DNA from: Flabesymbios commensalis
Lineage: Eukaryota; Annelida; Polychaeta; Terebellida; Flabelligeridae
Length of the DNA stretch: 64,000 nt
Assembly (NCBI GenBank): GCA_964017125.1
Contig: OZ024902.1
Span: 101,028,796 to 101,092,795, forward strand
Direction of reading: 5' to 3'
How positions within the stretch are numbered: position 1 is the first letter of the stretch; each line of letters starts with the position of its first letter. Positions 1 through 13,500 of the stretch are shown piece after piece. The notes below the pieces were generated by a model. It was not told where the DNA came from, ran no database searches, and saw only the letters and a program-made list of their open reading frames with translations. A program made the position numbers and the translations under genes.

Positions 1-357
1 GAATCCAAATAATATAGTTTGCCATATAAATATTTTTTAATTCAAAATAATATAATTGAGAAGCTATTTGAAAGAAAATCAAATCATTTGAACAGTCAGT
101 AGACCTTTTTATTATTCCATTTAATATATTACATAGATTCAGGTAAATGCACCATACAGACATAACATAAAATATTCAGTGAAAAAGTCATCATTTTGCA
201 GGAAAGTTATCTGATTATTAAAATAAGTGCCTTAAACCAGGTATGTAAATATTTACATAGTTTTTAGGGGTCAGTGAGTCTAGTGGTCAAGTCCGTTTTC
301 ATATCGGACCGAAGATGGAGGCTCTGCCTCTGGCGGCCATTTTGAAGGGGTGGCAAA
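1..357 (-). repeat. MITE-like repeat, window-edge copy
   Basis: This stretch is the reverse complement of the sequence at about 9785-10122. Shared landmarks are the 'gtttgccatataaatat' stretch, 'acatagattcaggtaaatg' and the end word GGGGTGGCAAAATA, which reads TATTTTGCCACCCC in the other copy. The left end is cut by the window. No coding potential is seen. It belongs to the GGGGCTATTTTGCCAC terminal-repeat family described at 9785. Confidence 0.75.
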
Positions 358-367
358 ATAACACCGG

Positions 368-871
368 TATGGTCTCACCACCCTAAATAAGCCGAAATCA
401 CGGCAGGTATATAGTCTAATGATGGAATCATCACACAAAATATTTTCATTGCGGCTGTTTCAACCTCTGTTGAATTAAAAACAAATACAAAGAAGTTATA
501 TTTCTGTGAATATTTAATAAGTACACGATGTCTCCTTCATCCCGGATATCAAATATAACTGTTTCGTGATAATCTAACAGGGATGCAGTGCCAGTGGGTT
601 AAAAGGATATGTGTGTCTGGTGTGTGAAAGAGGGTAGGAATTTAAGCTTAATTTGATGGTAACCTTTTTGCACACTAGGGGGGCTACCTCAAAATATGTC
701 TGGGTAGCAACCCCTTATCGGAGGAGCTGTTTTTGAAAATGCACAGCCCAGGCTTCATTATAATAGCTTCACTAGATAGGGGGAAGACAAAAAGACGTAA
801 AATCGGCCCGTGGAAATGAGGCATTTTACATGTATTTCAATGGGACTGGCACTCGGGTGGCGAGACCATAT
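368..871. mobile_element. MITE with TATGGTCTCACCACCC ends
   Basis: The left end reads TATGGTCTCACCACCC and the right end reads GGGTGGCGAGACCATA, so the termini are inverted repeats of about 16 bp. The interior is non-coding. A second copy of the left half lies in direct orientation at 2181-2530, and the right half recurs at 5185-5475. The ends begin and finish with TA, which fits a Tc1/mariner-type TA target, but this is an inference. Confidence 0.6.
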
Positions 872-1234
872 CATCCTTATGCGCAAATCTAAGAAATCGC
901 TAAACTGTAAATATTATGTCGCTAAACTGTAAATATTATGTCAATACTGACTAAGTTTTGTCTCTAATGGGTTAAGTTCGTTTTTAAATTCTAGATTGTC
1001 ATGAAATAGAATAATTACTAATGATTTACCAAATCTATGATGATCTGCAGTGCATACTTTAAATAAAGATTTGGCTTTGGTGACATTATGTCACGTGTTT
1101 TTTTTTCAAACAAACGTGTGTTTCTTTATTATGCCACAGTCGGGTGTTGTGCAGTAGAGTATTCTCATGCAGCCATCACTTTAATAACATTTAACAAAGT
1201 AACCATGCTAAAATAAAACATGTTTTTGTTTCAG

Positions 1235-1530
1235 AACGGTGCTGAATTTGGTGATGAAATTAAAGTAAAAGACCCCGAAGAGTTGGATATATCAAATGAT
1301 CGAAATATAAAAAGCAGTGAGCATGTAAGTACATGTACATGTATAACAGGATGTGAGGAAACATACAAGTACGCAGAACAGTTGGAGACAGAATTAGCAC
1401 CAGATAAACCATATCGTGGGAAGCAATCAGAAGGAGATCACGGGGTTGATAATCAAGCATGTTTTCTTCATCCTGTCGTGGAAGGACTGATACAAAGGCA
1501 ATCAGTTGATGAAAATAAATACTATTCAAA
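1235..1530 (+). CDS. Unrecognised + gene, exon 1 in window
   Basis: The acceptor is TTTTTGTTTCAG and the donor is GTAAGT at 1531. The exon is read in phase 0 and ends in phase 2, which matches the phase of the next exon. It encodes an acidic, Lys/Glu-rich segment beginning NGAEFGDEIKVKDPEE. A second GTAAGT at 1325 would end the exon in phase 0, which does not fit exon 2, so I prefer 1530. Confidence 0.7.
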
Positions 1531-4500
1531 GTAAGTCTGAACTTCTATGAAATTACAAAATAAGTATGGTATCTATATATATATGTATTAAATGATTATC
1601 ATTTAAAGAAGCTAAGACATACGTGTGTGCTATATTAGACATGCAATGTGGACCAAGAGCCAAATAGTATAAAATAAAGGGATGTAAAGTAATCATTATA
1701 GGCAACCTTGTCACACTTGGTCTGACTGCCTGAGTAACGGATATCACCAGACAAATTGTATTTTTACCCGGTGGTGAAAATCGCCAATCCGTTTAAGATA
1801 TACGACGGGGGGCTCACAAGAATCTATTTATATCATATGCCGGATAGAAAAAACAAGTAATGGACCCGAACGAGCTTCCAATGGGCCAGTTAAATTCAAT
1901 CTACCTTGGCCGTATCCCAGCAAACACGAAACGTTTACCAAGCGTTGGTTTAATGTTAGGCCGGCGTCGCAAACGCTGGCCCACCATTAAGCCAACATTA
2001 GGTGAACGTCCAAATGAGGAACTAACAGAAGCAGAACATAGAACGGACATATATCGTATAAACACCTGATACAACAAACTTCCAACAGACACATCATGAA
2101 CACAACAATTAAACCTGTATAATTAATTATCTTTTGCTACCAGAAATCGATTTTTTTAACTGTGGATCATATTATATGTAAATGGTCTCACCACCCTAAA
2201 TAAGCCGAAATCCGTATCCTAATCCAGAGAGTTGTCTACTAATGATGGAATCATCAAACACAATATTTTAATGCGGCGGTTCCAACCTCTGGTGAATTAA
2301 AAAAAAATATGCAGATAAGTTCTAATTTTGGGGATATTTAATAAGCGCATGTTGTTTCCTTCGTGTAGGATATCAGATAAAACAATTTCGTGATGAATAA
2401 AGTGGGTTAAAAGATGTATATCTGGTCTGTGACAGAGGTATGAATATTAGCCAAAACTGCCAAATGTTACATTCTTATACGCTAGGGGTCGTAGCTCAAC
2501 ACCTATCAGGGTAGCGAACACATGGTCTCGCCATCCTAAATGCCAGTTGCATTAAAAGACATGTATAATGTCACCATTCTAAGGGCCGATTTCACCACTT
2601 TCGTCTCAACCTACCCGCCAATGTCACGCACCATAATAAAGCGTAAGCTGTCCTTCAAAAAAAAAACAGCCCCGAAAATGGTATAGTAACAAATGACTTG
2701 TTGAGCTACGCCCGGATCTCCCTAGATATTCTGAAACCCAATAATTAGCAGGAAGGACACAAATCCTTTTCAACCTCTCTGTCCATCCGAAAATCTCATA
2801 ACGGGGTCATATCCACAAATGTAGTTTTTGGTGAGCATGGTGATGGGACGGAATCAATATAATAATTGCACACCTGGAGAAAACCATTATGGCTAGGGTG
2901 GTTTAATTTAATGTACATCAATATTCATACAGTACATCAATATTCATACAGGGTACACCCATTGCAATTAAAAAAATTGTATCATCATCGGTTTTTGAAA
3001 TATGTCCAATTGAAATCTGGTGATGGGACGGAATGATAATAATACACTCTTTTGGTACTTGTTGCTTTTTATCACAATGTTTCTAAAAAAAGTTTGTTCT
3101 GGTGATATTATTTTAAATTTAAATGTTATTATATCTTAAGATAATATTAAAAGGATAAATAGATCAACCATAACTACTGCTCTGGTTTTTAAATCACTTC
3201 TGCCTGGTGATGGGACAAAAAGTGATGGGACGGAAAATTATCCGCTGTGTATATGGATAACAAATAGATACAACTGCTGGGCCAAAATTATTCAATGATA
3301 TATGTTTTTCACATCTAATGAATTAGACAAAAGATTTAACATTTTCTTTAACCTGACAAGATGCTGTATATAATCCAAATTAAATAATCTGTCATTTTAG
3401 ATGGTCTTTAAAAATAACGTGTGATGACTATATTTGCGGGTTTTTTTATCATTGATTAATTATTTGAGAAAAAACCCGTTATAATGTTTAAGCTGTAAAA
3501 AAGCCACTAATTTGTCAATTCTGCAGCTTTACAGCTTAACTACTTTAATCAATAGGTCGATTATTGTAGCTATTTAACAAAGGCCTATTGTCATCACTAT
3601 TACTGTTCACAACAAGATTTGTATTTATAAAATGTCAATACATGCTTGACATTGTTTAATGATGCTTACAAATTAATTACCTTAATTGCGCTATTGCTTC
3701 TTCTCAAGCAAAATTAATTTTTTTGTTTTAAAATTTGGAATGGTTGGGAATAACCAGGGTTTCCGCCAGGAGGGGGGGGGGGAGCAGGGGTTCCAAAAGA
3801 GATGGGGGGTCCCAAAAGAGGTGGTGGGGGCTGGTCACAGTACAGATATTATATTATATTATTTATAAAGAGATTATGCTAAATTCAATGGCTGCCAAAC
3901 AACATTTTAAAATTTGTATTTTCTAAATTTGCGATTGTCATTGTTTACCATGCTTAACATACCAACTTGATACAGAATATATGATAGCTTTCTCCCAGCT
4001 TTCAACTCTTGCTAGAAGCTTTTTGTGTCATAGCAACCAAAGGATTAACTATACATTAAGATCAAAATGTCAGCAAGTAGATTTTCTTGAGCCTTGTCAT
4101 AACAATATTTAACTAAGATACAAAATATAAAAAAGCGGATTGCCAAAAAAAAGACTATAGCAGCAGCGGCGACGGAGTGTGTGGAATACATTGAACCACC
4201 CACATTTAATTTACAGTGGTCTACTTTCAGAATTATTGCTACATATACATGTGCACATGTATACTGAATCATTATATTTGATAATTTATATTGATTTACT
4301 GGAAGTTAACATTCAGTGGGGCTCGTGAATCAATAAACACTATTCCAGTAACACACCAGATGTTGAAAACTTGTTTGATGCATTTAATATTATTTCGTTT
4401 CCCGTCCCATCACCAAATTCCGTCCTATCACCAAATTTTATATTCCACATGTAACAATGTTTGAGACCGTCAGGTGCACCGGGCTAATCAATATTATTTT

Positions 4501-7500
4501 TGAAGTCATATTAACTGATGGTTTAGCATATTAATTCTTAAATATATTTTTCCAGTCTATATGTAAATTAACATAATCAGCCAAAAAAGTGATGGGACGA
4601 AATTATTTTTCAAAAACTCATTAAATATATTAGAACAAGACCCTTTCTAAGTTACAACTATGACAGGTTATACCACCACTAGGCACAACTTCACTGTTTT
4701 ATTTTCACTTGATCTTTATTAGGAATTAAACAATGGTAGTGAGAAAATAATTTCTGTCCCATCACCACAGTTTAATTCAAGGAGATGATGAAACATAAAA
4801 TTACACAGTGCTTAACCTTCAGAAACAGATCGAATTATAAAAAAATAATACACCACAGGGGGTTACTATTTTCCAAAAAACACAAACAAACTTTTACGTT
4901 CAATTTATTTATTTGGCACTGTTGATGACCATTTATGGATTTAACCCAACACAGTTATATTTTACATCACACATACAAAAAACAGTGTGTGCTTATAATT
5001 TATCCACAAAAATACAACATTTCCTGTATTTTTTTAATTGACCAGAAATGAAAAAACAGGTCATTTAAACAGTAATATGTGTACGGACTATTCAGCCACC
5101 CCCTTAGATTTCGACTCACTTAAGTGGTGAGACCAGAGCGGACCTGGTTTGGAAAATGGACCGTACAGGCATGATATTTGGAAGGATGAAAAGAACTACA
5201 ATCGGCCCGCGGAATTGAGGCAGTTTACATACACAGTAGTGCTAATTGAATACAGCTGTTTGGTATTGTATGTGTTTGCTTTGTGTTTGTTTTATCTCTT
5301 ATACACGTATTCAATAGCACACATACTGTATTTATAAGGCATAATGTACAATTTCACTTAGGGGATCACTTCGCTAATGGGACCACTCCTGCAAAGTCCC
5401 TCAGGTGGTCCGTTTAACGAGGTTCTACTGTATTTCAATGGGACTGGCATTCGGGATGGTGAGACCATATGCCAGATACCAGGCATATTAAAGTTAATAA
5501 TGGCCGATAGTCGGCCATTTTGAATTTGCTGTAATTTTTCTTTTCAGGTCTCTCCCTGCAACCGCGCATTTTGCTTGGTGGTAATGGTTTAGCTATTTCG
5601 CACGTTTGCCAGATATAAGCAATATTAATGTATATAATAGGCGATGGTCGGACATTTTGAATTTTACCAAGTTCAATTTTCTTCAGGGTGCATCCTTCCC
5701 TGACATCCTCCCCTTAGAATTGGTGACGGATAATCCGATATAACAAACATCACCTAACGTGAAACGTATACCGGATGATAACAGGATATAAAACGAATAT
5801 TGATGGAGTTCTGAACACTAATGGCTTTACTAAAATACCATTCGTTCCTTGTTCGTCGGGCCTATCCATCCATGTGTGACAGGTTTAACCACCTTCTAAC
5901 ATACAGAGATACAATCAGTTTAGCTCTTAAACTGCTGTTCATATATTTTTTACTGATAGTTAATGGTAATGTTTTACAGATCACCTTTACTGGATGCACA
6001 AGATTATCACCCACTCATGGGGAATGCCGATTGTGAGGTATGTTGAGCGTTAATTAATATACAGGTATAACTGTTAATAATGCATTCCAAGTGACTGGTT
6101 AAGAAATATATTTGATTTGATTTGCAATAATTTGAATACGAATATTAGGGATATATGTAGTCATACTGAAACGTCTTAAATACAAATGTGAACGCAATCT
6201 AGGAACGTGAAAAAATAGTTATTTGCACTGTTTGGTAATATTATCACAACGTTGCATTTTTATTTTTAAGACCTACCCACCAAACACGAGACATTGATCC
6301 AACATTGGGTTAATGTATTGTGTTTGCTGGGTATATTTTATCTTAAATTATTTTGTTTGTAATATGTATACATAGTTTACATCAGCTCTAACCGGTGCGT
6401 CTGATCCACGTACAAGATCCGAATTATCAGTTATTTGTCGATGTGCCTATGACAGTTCTGTGAAATCTACTTCCCAAATAACATCTGATATCATCTGGTC
6501 ACCCACCATCCCTGGACACCTGGTATTAGCCCTAGGACTCGCCCTCCTAACACTTAACTGTCATACTGCTACATCCTTGACGACCTTCAGAGTGGCTGCC
6601 GTGACCTAGGTGAAAGGAGTATTAGTAAGGAGTATTATATATCTCCCCAATCCTCTTTATAACTAGTGATTCAAGTCACGAGGGTAAAACAGGACTTCTG
6701 AAGTAGTACACAGCCTCTTGACGCTATAAAAATCGGAAAACTATTTATTTTTACTTTGTTATATTTTTTCACTCAGGATGTAATGTAATAGGGTTACACC
6801 ATGCTTCCTCTGAGTACAGCTTTGACCGCTGTCATACAACTGTCATTGTTGTGGATACAATACATGTTTCAGGTTTGACACCACTGCAACCAATACTGTA
6901 CACTATGCCAATATACTGGCAGAGCCAAAAATATATGAAAACTCAAAACGGCATTAGACTTGGATACCCCAAAAACCTACAGTAGGCTATATATGAGGTT
7001 TCAAGGCATATAACTGAATATAACGTTGATTTATTGAAATTAATAAATTTGAGAAGCCTGACAAAGTCTCGTTTTCGGCTGCATGTGAAAACGTACTCCA
7101 ATTACATTAACAAATATGCTTATGTGGATTATGAATTCAATCTGTTGATGGGGGGGGGGGGGGGGAAAGGGTAAACGTCACTACTAATTATGTGGACTAC
7201 ACGACATCGATTTGTTCTTATCAATTCAAGTAATATGTTGTATTTAGTTATAAAGTGAATGTAACATGTATTAGCAGATAGAGTCTGCGTATTGGGATAC
7301 GATAAAGACTGTCGGCGCAAGGTTTCCCACAATCAACAGCACCAGAACAGAATATATATTGTATAACAACCCATTTGATCCACGATTGTGAGTAACACTC
7401 TTTATTTTTAGCTCTAAAAGTTATTTTATTCATGCTTATGGCACCTTTTGTTAATCATGCCATATATACAAGTTTTATAATGAGAATCATTTTTTTCGAT

Positions 7501-10500
7501 CAGCACCATGACTATAAAATTGCTACATTTAAATAGAAAGTGTGTATCTCCCATTTGGTGAAATGTAATTGTATTGGCAGCGGCTGTCAGACACAATTTC
7601 AAGTCGCGGTGATTCAATTGTTTTTTTGTATAGCGCTATCCTGGTCATTTCCTCTTGGACATAGCCATAACTCAGGCCTTATAGGGTAGCTGAAGGTTCC
7701 GAAGTACTGCAAAATTCCCACGTTATTCTGCCTCAGTTTCATAATTTGCAAAGTATACACTGTGTACTGATCGTATGCTAATGGAAAGTCGTGTAACTGG
7801 ACAAAGTTGTTCGGAAAACAACACGAAAGCAGCCATCTGTTTTAAAATGCCACTTGTCCATATTGGCTTTTATGAGTGGAAATGTTGTTGTCATGGGTTA
7901 TCACCAAAAACGCCAATGAACATTTCTCCGCTATTCACCCTATTAATAAAGGGTTGATTATAAGGGGGAGTCAAAATGTCATAAAACAATTACAGTGGTA
8001 TAAGGACATAATGCATTCCCCGATGGTAGCCTATAATGCATACAGTTTAAATAAACAGAAATGTATCGATATGTCAATGTGTAGGAGAAATGGCGGCGGA
8101 TGCTTACATATATTAGCTTAGTTATTTAAGAGATTTGGATCTATGTCAGACACACCAATGTTGCTATACATATAATCTGAACTGTTTTTCCAGGATATTC
8201 AATGGGATTTCTCCATTTGGTGTTATTCCAAATCAAGGCGATGTTGACCTGTCTGAGATTAACAGATGCAGAGCCAGTATGGCTGATTGTTCCCCCCCTC
8301 ACCCGTCTGGTCATATGGACATAAACACACTGCTTTGCGTTGGTCAACAAGCTAGTAATTTGCTTGAGCACCATACATCTCGCTACAGGTTATACCAAGA
8401 AGCTCTCAGATCTAATTATGAGCGATTAAAAACTCCTGAAAATGATCAATCACATATGACCATAAACGGTTCTCACACTTTGGAATGCATGGATAACTCG
8501 CATGAAGTAACTCTGATGGATGCCGGGTGCTCAGGTATTATGGACGACAAAGGACTACATCACCAGTTAATGGCTCTGTTATGTGTAAGTTTTTTAAAAA
8601 CATATTACATACCGTAAACAGGGGCTATTTTGCCACCCCGGGGCTATTTTACCACCCTTCGGAAATTGACAAAAAAATCACTGGTTTTCCATAAATACCC
8701 TAAGTCAATAAAAAATAGCCATCAATTAATGGCAGGACCCCTCAGCCGTAGGCTCTGTCCATCAATATCAAGAAATAATGAGAAAAAATGACCCCCACTA
8801 CCACCATGTCAAGTTTTTTTTAAATGGCTGCGGCAGCCATGTTTTTTTAATGGATTCATCCCAAAAGGTAATCAGATCATCAGAAATACCTAAAGAACAA
8901 CCATACCAAATTTGAATGCAATCCAAGCAACGGTTCATAAGTTATCGTGCCCACAAGCTTTTTAGGCGGCCATCTTTTTTTAAATGGCTGCGGCAGCCAT
9001 TTTGTTTTTAAATGATTCATCCCAAAAGTTAATCGGATCATCAGAAATACCTAGAGAACAACTATACCAAATTTGAATGCAATCCAAGCAACGGTTCATA
9101 AGTTATTTTGCCCACAAGCTCTTGAGGCGGCCATTTTTTTTCAATGGCTGCGGCGTTTTTAATGGATTCATCCCAAAAATTAATCAGATCTTCAGAAATA
9201 CCTAGAGAACAATCATACGAAATTTGAACGCAATCCAACCAACGGTTCATAAGTTGCGGTGCCCACAAGCTTTTAAAGCGGCCATCTTGAAAAATAACCG
9301 CTTATGGCTTGGTGCCAAATAAATATATAATGGGATGAATTGCCCAGGCACATAGGTCATGTCTATAAAAAATAAAAAAAAATTATCAGTTAACTTTTTA
9401 GTAACAGCTGAATTTCTGACTGCCCGCCCGCGCGCCCGACCGCCCGCCCGTCCGACTGCGCGCCTCTGGTGATCACTATACCCCACAGCCTTAATGGTTG
9501 AGGGGTAAAAAAGTATTATCATAGGTTAGACTATAATTGTGGGGAGCATTTTTAGGTCTTTTTACATAATTTTTTATAATATTCCAACACCAGAAAAAAT
9601 AAATTCCGAAGAGGTTAAATGTTTTTTACGCGTTTTTTTCAAAATTTCAAATTTGAATTCTGGAATGGTATTTATACATTTTATTAACGAAAATGTTTTT
9701 TTTTTGATATTTGAAAATAAAAATTGAAGGAATTTAAATAATGAGCCTGCTTTAGCACTACAAAGTAACCGGGGCAATTTTGACATACTGGGCTATTTTG
9801 CCACCCCTTCAAAATGGCCGCCATAGCCTCGTTTCCGTTCCAATATGAAAACGGACTCACTGACCCTAAAAACTATATAAATATTCACATACTTTCTTAC
9901 ATCTTTCTAATACGGTACCATTAATTAAAGGAAATTAATTTAAAAATAATGATTTTTTCACTGAATATTTGATGTTTATGTCTGTATGGTACATTTACCT
10001 GATCTATGTAATATATTAAATGGACTGTTCAGCTGATTTGATTTTCATTCGATAAGCTGCTCAATTATGTTATTTAAAAAAAATATATATTTATATGGCA
10101 AACTCTTTTTATTTGGATTCTGACAAATGGTTTTAATTTGCAAAATATGATCAAAATTAGCTAGTGGCAAAAGAGCCCCAGTTACATGTCAAATGGTCTA
10201 GCTTTTGAAATACTCGGTTACTTTGCTATGTACAATACATTTTTATCAAAAAGTCCTATAAATAGAGCCTAAATAGTAAGTATGCTAAGTATGTAAATAC
10301 CTTACACAATCACCCTTCTTTATGCCACTTGATATTCCCACTATAGTCCAGTTGCTGCTCTTATATGTTCAATGGGGACCTAGAAATTATGAGAAGTGCA
10401 AGATGTTTCGATTGATTCATATTATTATAATGTCACTGAACAAATTTAGGTTTGTTGCCCAAGTGGCAACTTTGGGCAACTTTTTTTATTAGCATAATTA

Positions 10501-13500
10501 AATTAATTAGCATAATCGGTTTAATCTGCATTTATGATCCAAAGTAAACTGCTACTTTTTAACTAGTGGCTGCAGAAAAATGGCCAATAGCATACTTGTG
10601 TTTAGGTCAGATCCATAAAAATTACTTCTGATCTTATAGTTATCCTCTGCCTCGCCGATAACAATTTTTCTTCCGTCCGTCTGTTTGTCCGTCCGTCCGC
10701 CGTGCCATCCATTCATCACTAGCCTTGGCTAATCGATATATTAATAACTGTTCCAGCTACAGTGTTCACATTTGTATCTGGCAAAAATATTTCGTTGAAA
10801 TTCGAACATGGGTGACCTTGACCTATTTTTGCACATCGTACAGGTCAAAGGATGACGCTTGCCTTATTTCCAATCGATATATTAAGCACCATTCCAAAGA
10901 ACTGTTGGAGTTACAGTGTCGCAATCTGTACCACTGTGTATCTAGTTAATATCACGGTAAAGTTGAGATATATGCGACTTTGACATATTTTAATGACAAT
11001 GGGTGACGAAAGGTCAAGGTCAATGCTTTTTAATTTTATCAAATTGATATTTAATCAACAAATGCGAGAGTTTGCTGTATTGTGGCCCAGTCGGTCCAGT
11101 ATTTCAGGGTTTCCAGATTGACCTATTATTTTAGTTACATGTCACGATTAAGCAGAATATGTCAAGGTCGTCAGACATCACGTGATGTAACTGTATGCAT
11201 AGTTGATACAGGTACACAAAACAAGTTACTTTTTCAATTGTGTAAGATGCTTTGTTTGCACGTTTTCTCATCATTGGGCAGCAGCGAAACATTTTGAACT
11301 CCTCTCAGTGCTTAGGTACCCGGTACGAACTCTCCCCCGTACCACATTCTCTGGTCGATGAATTTGGATATCTGCTAAAGGGAGACACGTCTGTACTGAT
11401 GAAACGTTTGGGAAGTGATGAAAGTGTCCCAAAACCAAATGTGTTTCTCGTTGATCACATCGTATGGCGAACGTCAGGAACAGTGGCAGACATTGCGGAC
11501 AGTTGCAAGGCATGCCACACAAGTGGTGAAAAGTACCAAGGTGCAACTATCTTTATCATCTTTGCTCAATAGGATCCTATGAAGGATTAAGTGCCAAAGA
11601 TAATGAGCGTCAGAGAAGAGCTGGTGAGGGTGCTTTAATATATCAACTGACACTTACTTCTTGACTTCCACCTAGCGATGCCATAAACCACAGCCAACAA
11701 GCGCCAGCTAAATCAACTTCTCTGCAGTTTCAGTCATGGACACAGCATCAACATGGTGGGAAGAGAAAACTTTCTTGTACATCAGAATGAAGCTGAAATA
11801 ATCTTGGTAAGCTACATGTTCAAATTTGCTAAAAAAAGGTGAGGCACATGTGCTGATGTAGCAGTGGGACAGATCAGTGCTTGATATTAATACAATGCTG
11901 TCATTGCGCTGACAGTGAAATGCTAAGATCTGGCACAGTGCGACACAGTTTCTTTCTCATGTGGAAACCTTGGCAAGGTCCCAGCAGTAAAAATACCAAT
12001 ATTCCTGCACTAGATGAGGTACTGGGGGAACAAGATGGATATAGGTCAGACATTTTTCTTATCAGTCTACTCAGAGAATCTATTGCCAACTGCACCAGTA
12101 CAACATATATCGCAAAAAAGCTCCTACACTGAATTCCCTGCCCCCTACGGATATCTATCTAGATCTCCATAATCGTCGCCCTCGTCTCGGTGAGTGTCAC
12201 AGATCAGAAGCAACTCAAGACATCGCCAACTTTGGCAGATTGCAGGAGGTTCGCAAGTGATGAAATTTACTACGTAAGCTTCTTGGTGTAATGAATCTTA
12301 AATATTGTGGATTATTAGACTATAGCATGGTGTGTTTTGGGGTATTCAAGGGTGTGTTTTCGGGTACAGCTGTATTGTCTGAGGGTTTGAGCATCCAGAC
12401 TGCACAGACTTATTGTAATAATGATGCAAAATAACCCAACTGTTTTAATACAACAATTGTTGGCCTATGTCTACATATCCTCTAAATAATAAGAAAAATA
12501 TAATGGTCATTCTCGTGTTTGCTAACACAATAATTACATTTTATAATCTATATCAATATATAGCGTATTACTAATAGGCCTACCCCCTAAAAGAAAACGG
12601 CCTTACATGCAAAACAACATATGGTATGGCCTACGGTATAATGCTGATATAGCTATGTAGGCCTATATATTTAGGCATACACTCAATTCTGTTGAGTCTA
12701 ACTTCAGATTAAATTGCAAATTATTTATGTCTAACGGGAACTACTCTTTTACACTGATTAGGTCGTGGACTTACTGGGCACTGGCCATTTCATATTATTG
12801 GTCAGTTTAGTTTGGTTTGCATCATAATCATGACCTTTGACCTGGATCTATTTATTACCATTAACCTCAGAAATGAATTCCTTAGGTCCGAATTATATGG
12901 AAATGTGTTATTGAAGATTTGTGTACGTCCACTGGTTAGAAATTAACATTTGGCATTAATCCCCATTGCTAATTAAGCTAATTATGTTAATTATGCTAAT
13001 TAAAAAAGTTGCCCAAAGTTGCCATCTGGGCAACAAAGCTGAATTTGTTCATTGACCCATTGGGAACATGAATCAATCAAAAAACCTTACACTTCTCACA
13101 ATTTCTAGGTTCTATGGACGGCAACTGGACTATATACTACAAAAAGCAGGTTTAATACAGCGATAAAAAAAATATGTAAATAGGATGACAGATTATCCCC
13201 GGTTAACGGTAGTTCTCTCTATCGATTGTCTGTAACTAAAATTAATTTTAGCATACATAATTGAGAAAATACACATGTTAAAACTATATATACATCGGGT
13301 CAAGCGTGGTTCACGCGGTGGGGGGGGGGGGAGGGGGTGTGCCCCAGACCATCCACAATTATCCTTCTTGAATACTGGAAAATCCGTGTGGGGTCCATGA
13401 CAATTCGGCTGTTAAATTCGTATCGTGGCAATTTTTTTAAATGTTCAAACATCACGCCCATGGATTAATAAAAACCGTGTATCATCCAAGTCGACGTCTC

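Larger units (their letters stand above)
8623..10177. mobile_element. Region bounded by GGGGCTATTTTGCCAC inverted ends
   Basis: GGGGCTATTTTGCCAC at 8623 faces GTGGCAAAAGAGCCCC ending at 10177. A third inward-pointing end (GGGCTATTTTGCCACC) lies at 9785. This suggests a 1.55-kb element with a shorter 0.39-kb family member at its right side, or two adjacent relatives. The interior includes a 3-unit tandem repeat and no intact gene. Confidence 0.55.

Noticed and set aside
1235-1324. Shorter exon 1 ending at the GTAAGT at 1325
   Set aside because: It ends in phase 0, whereas exon 2 needs phase 2; the longer exon ending at 1530 fits.
5821-6036. 71-codon open frame in intron 1 of the + gene
   Set aside because: No acceptor or donor would place it in phase, and no similarity is recognisable.
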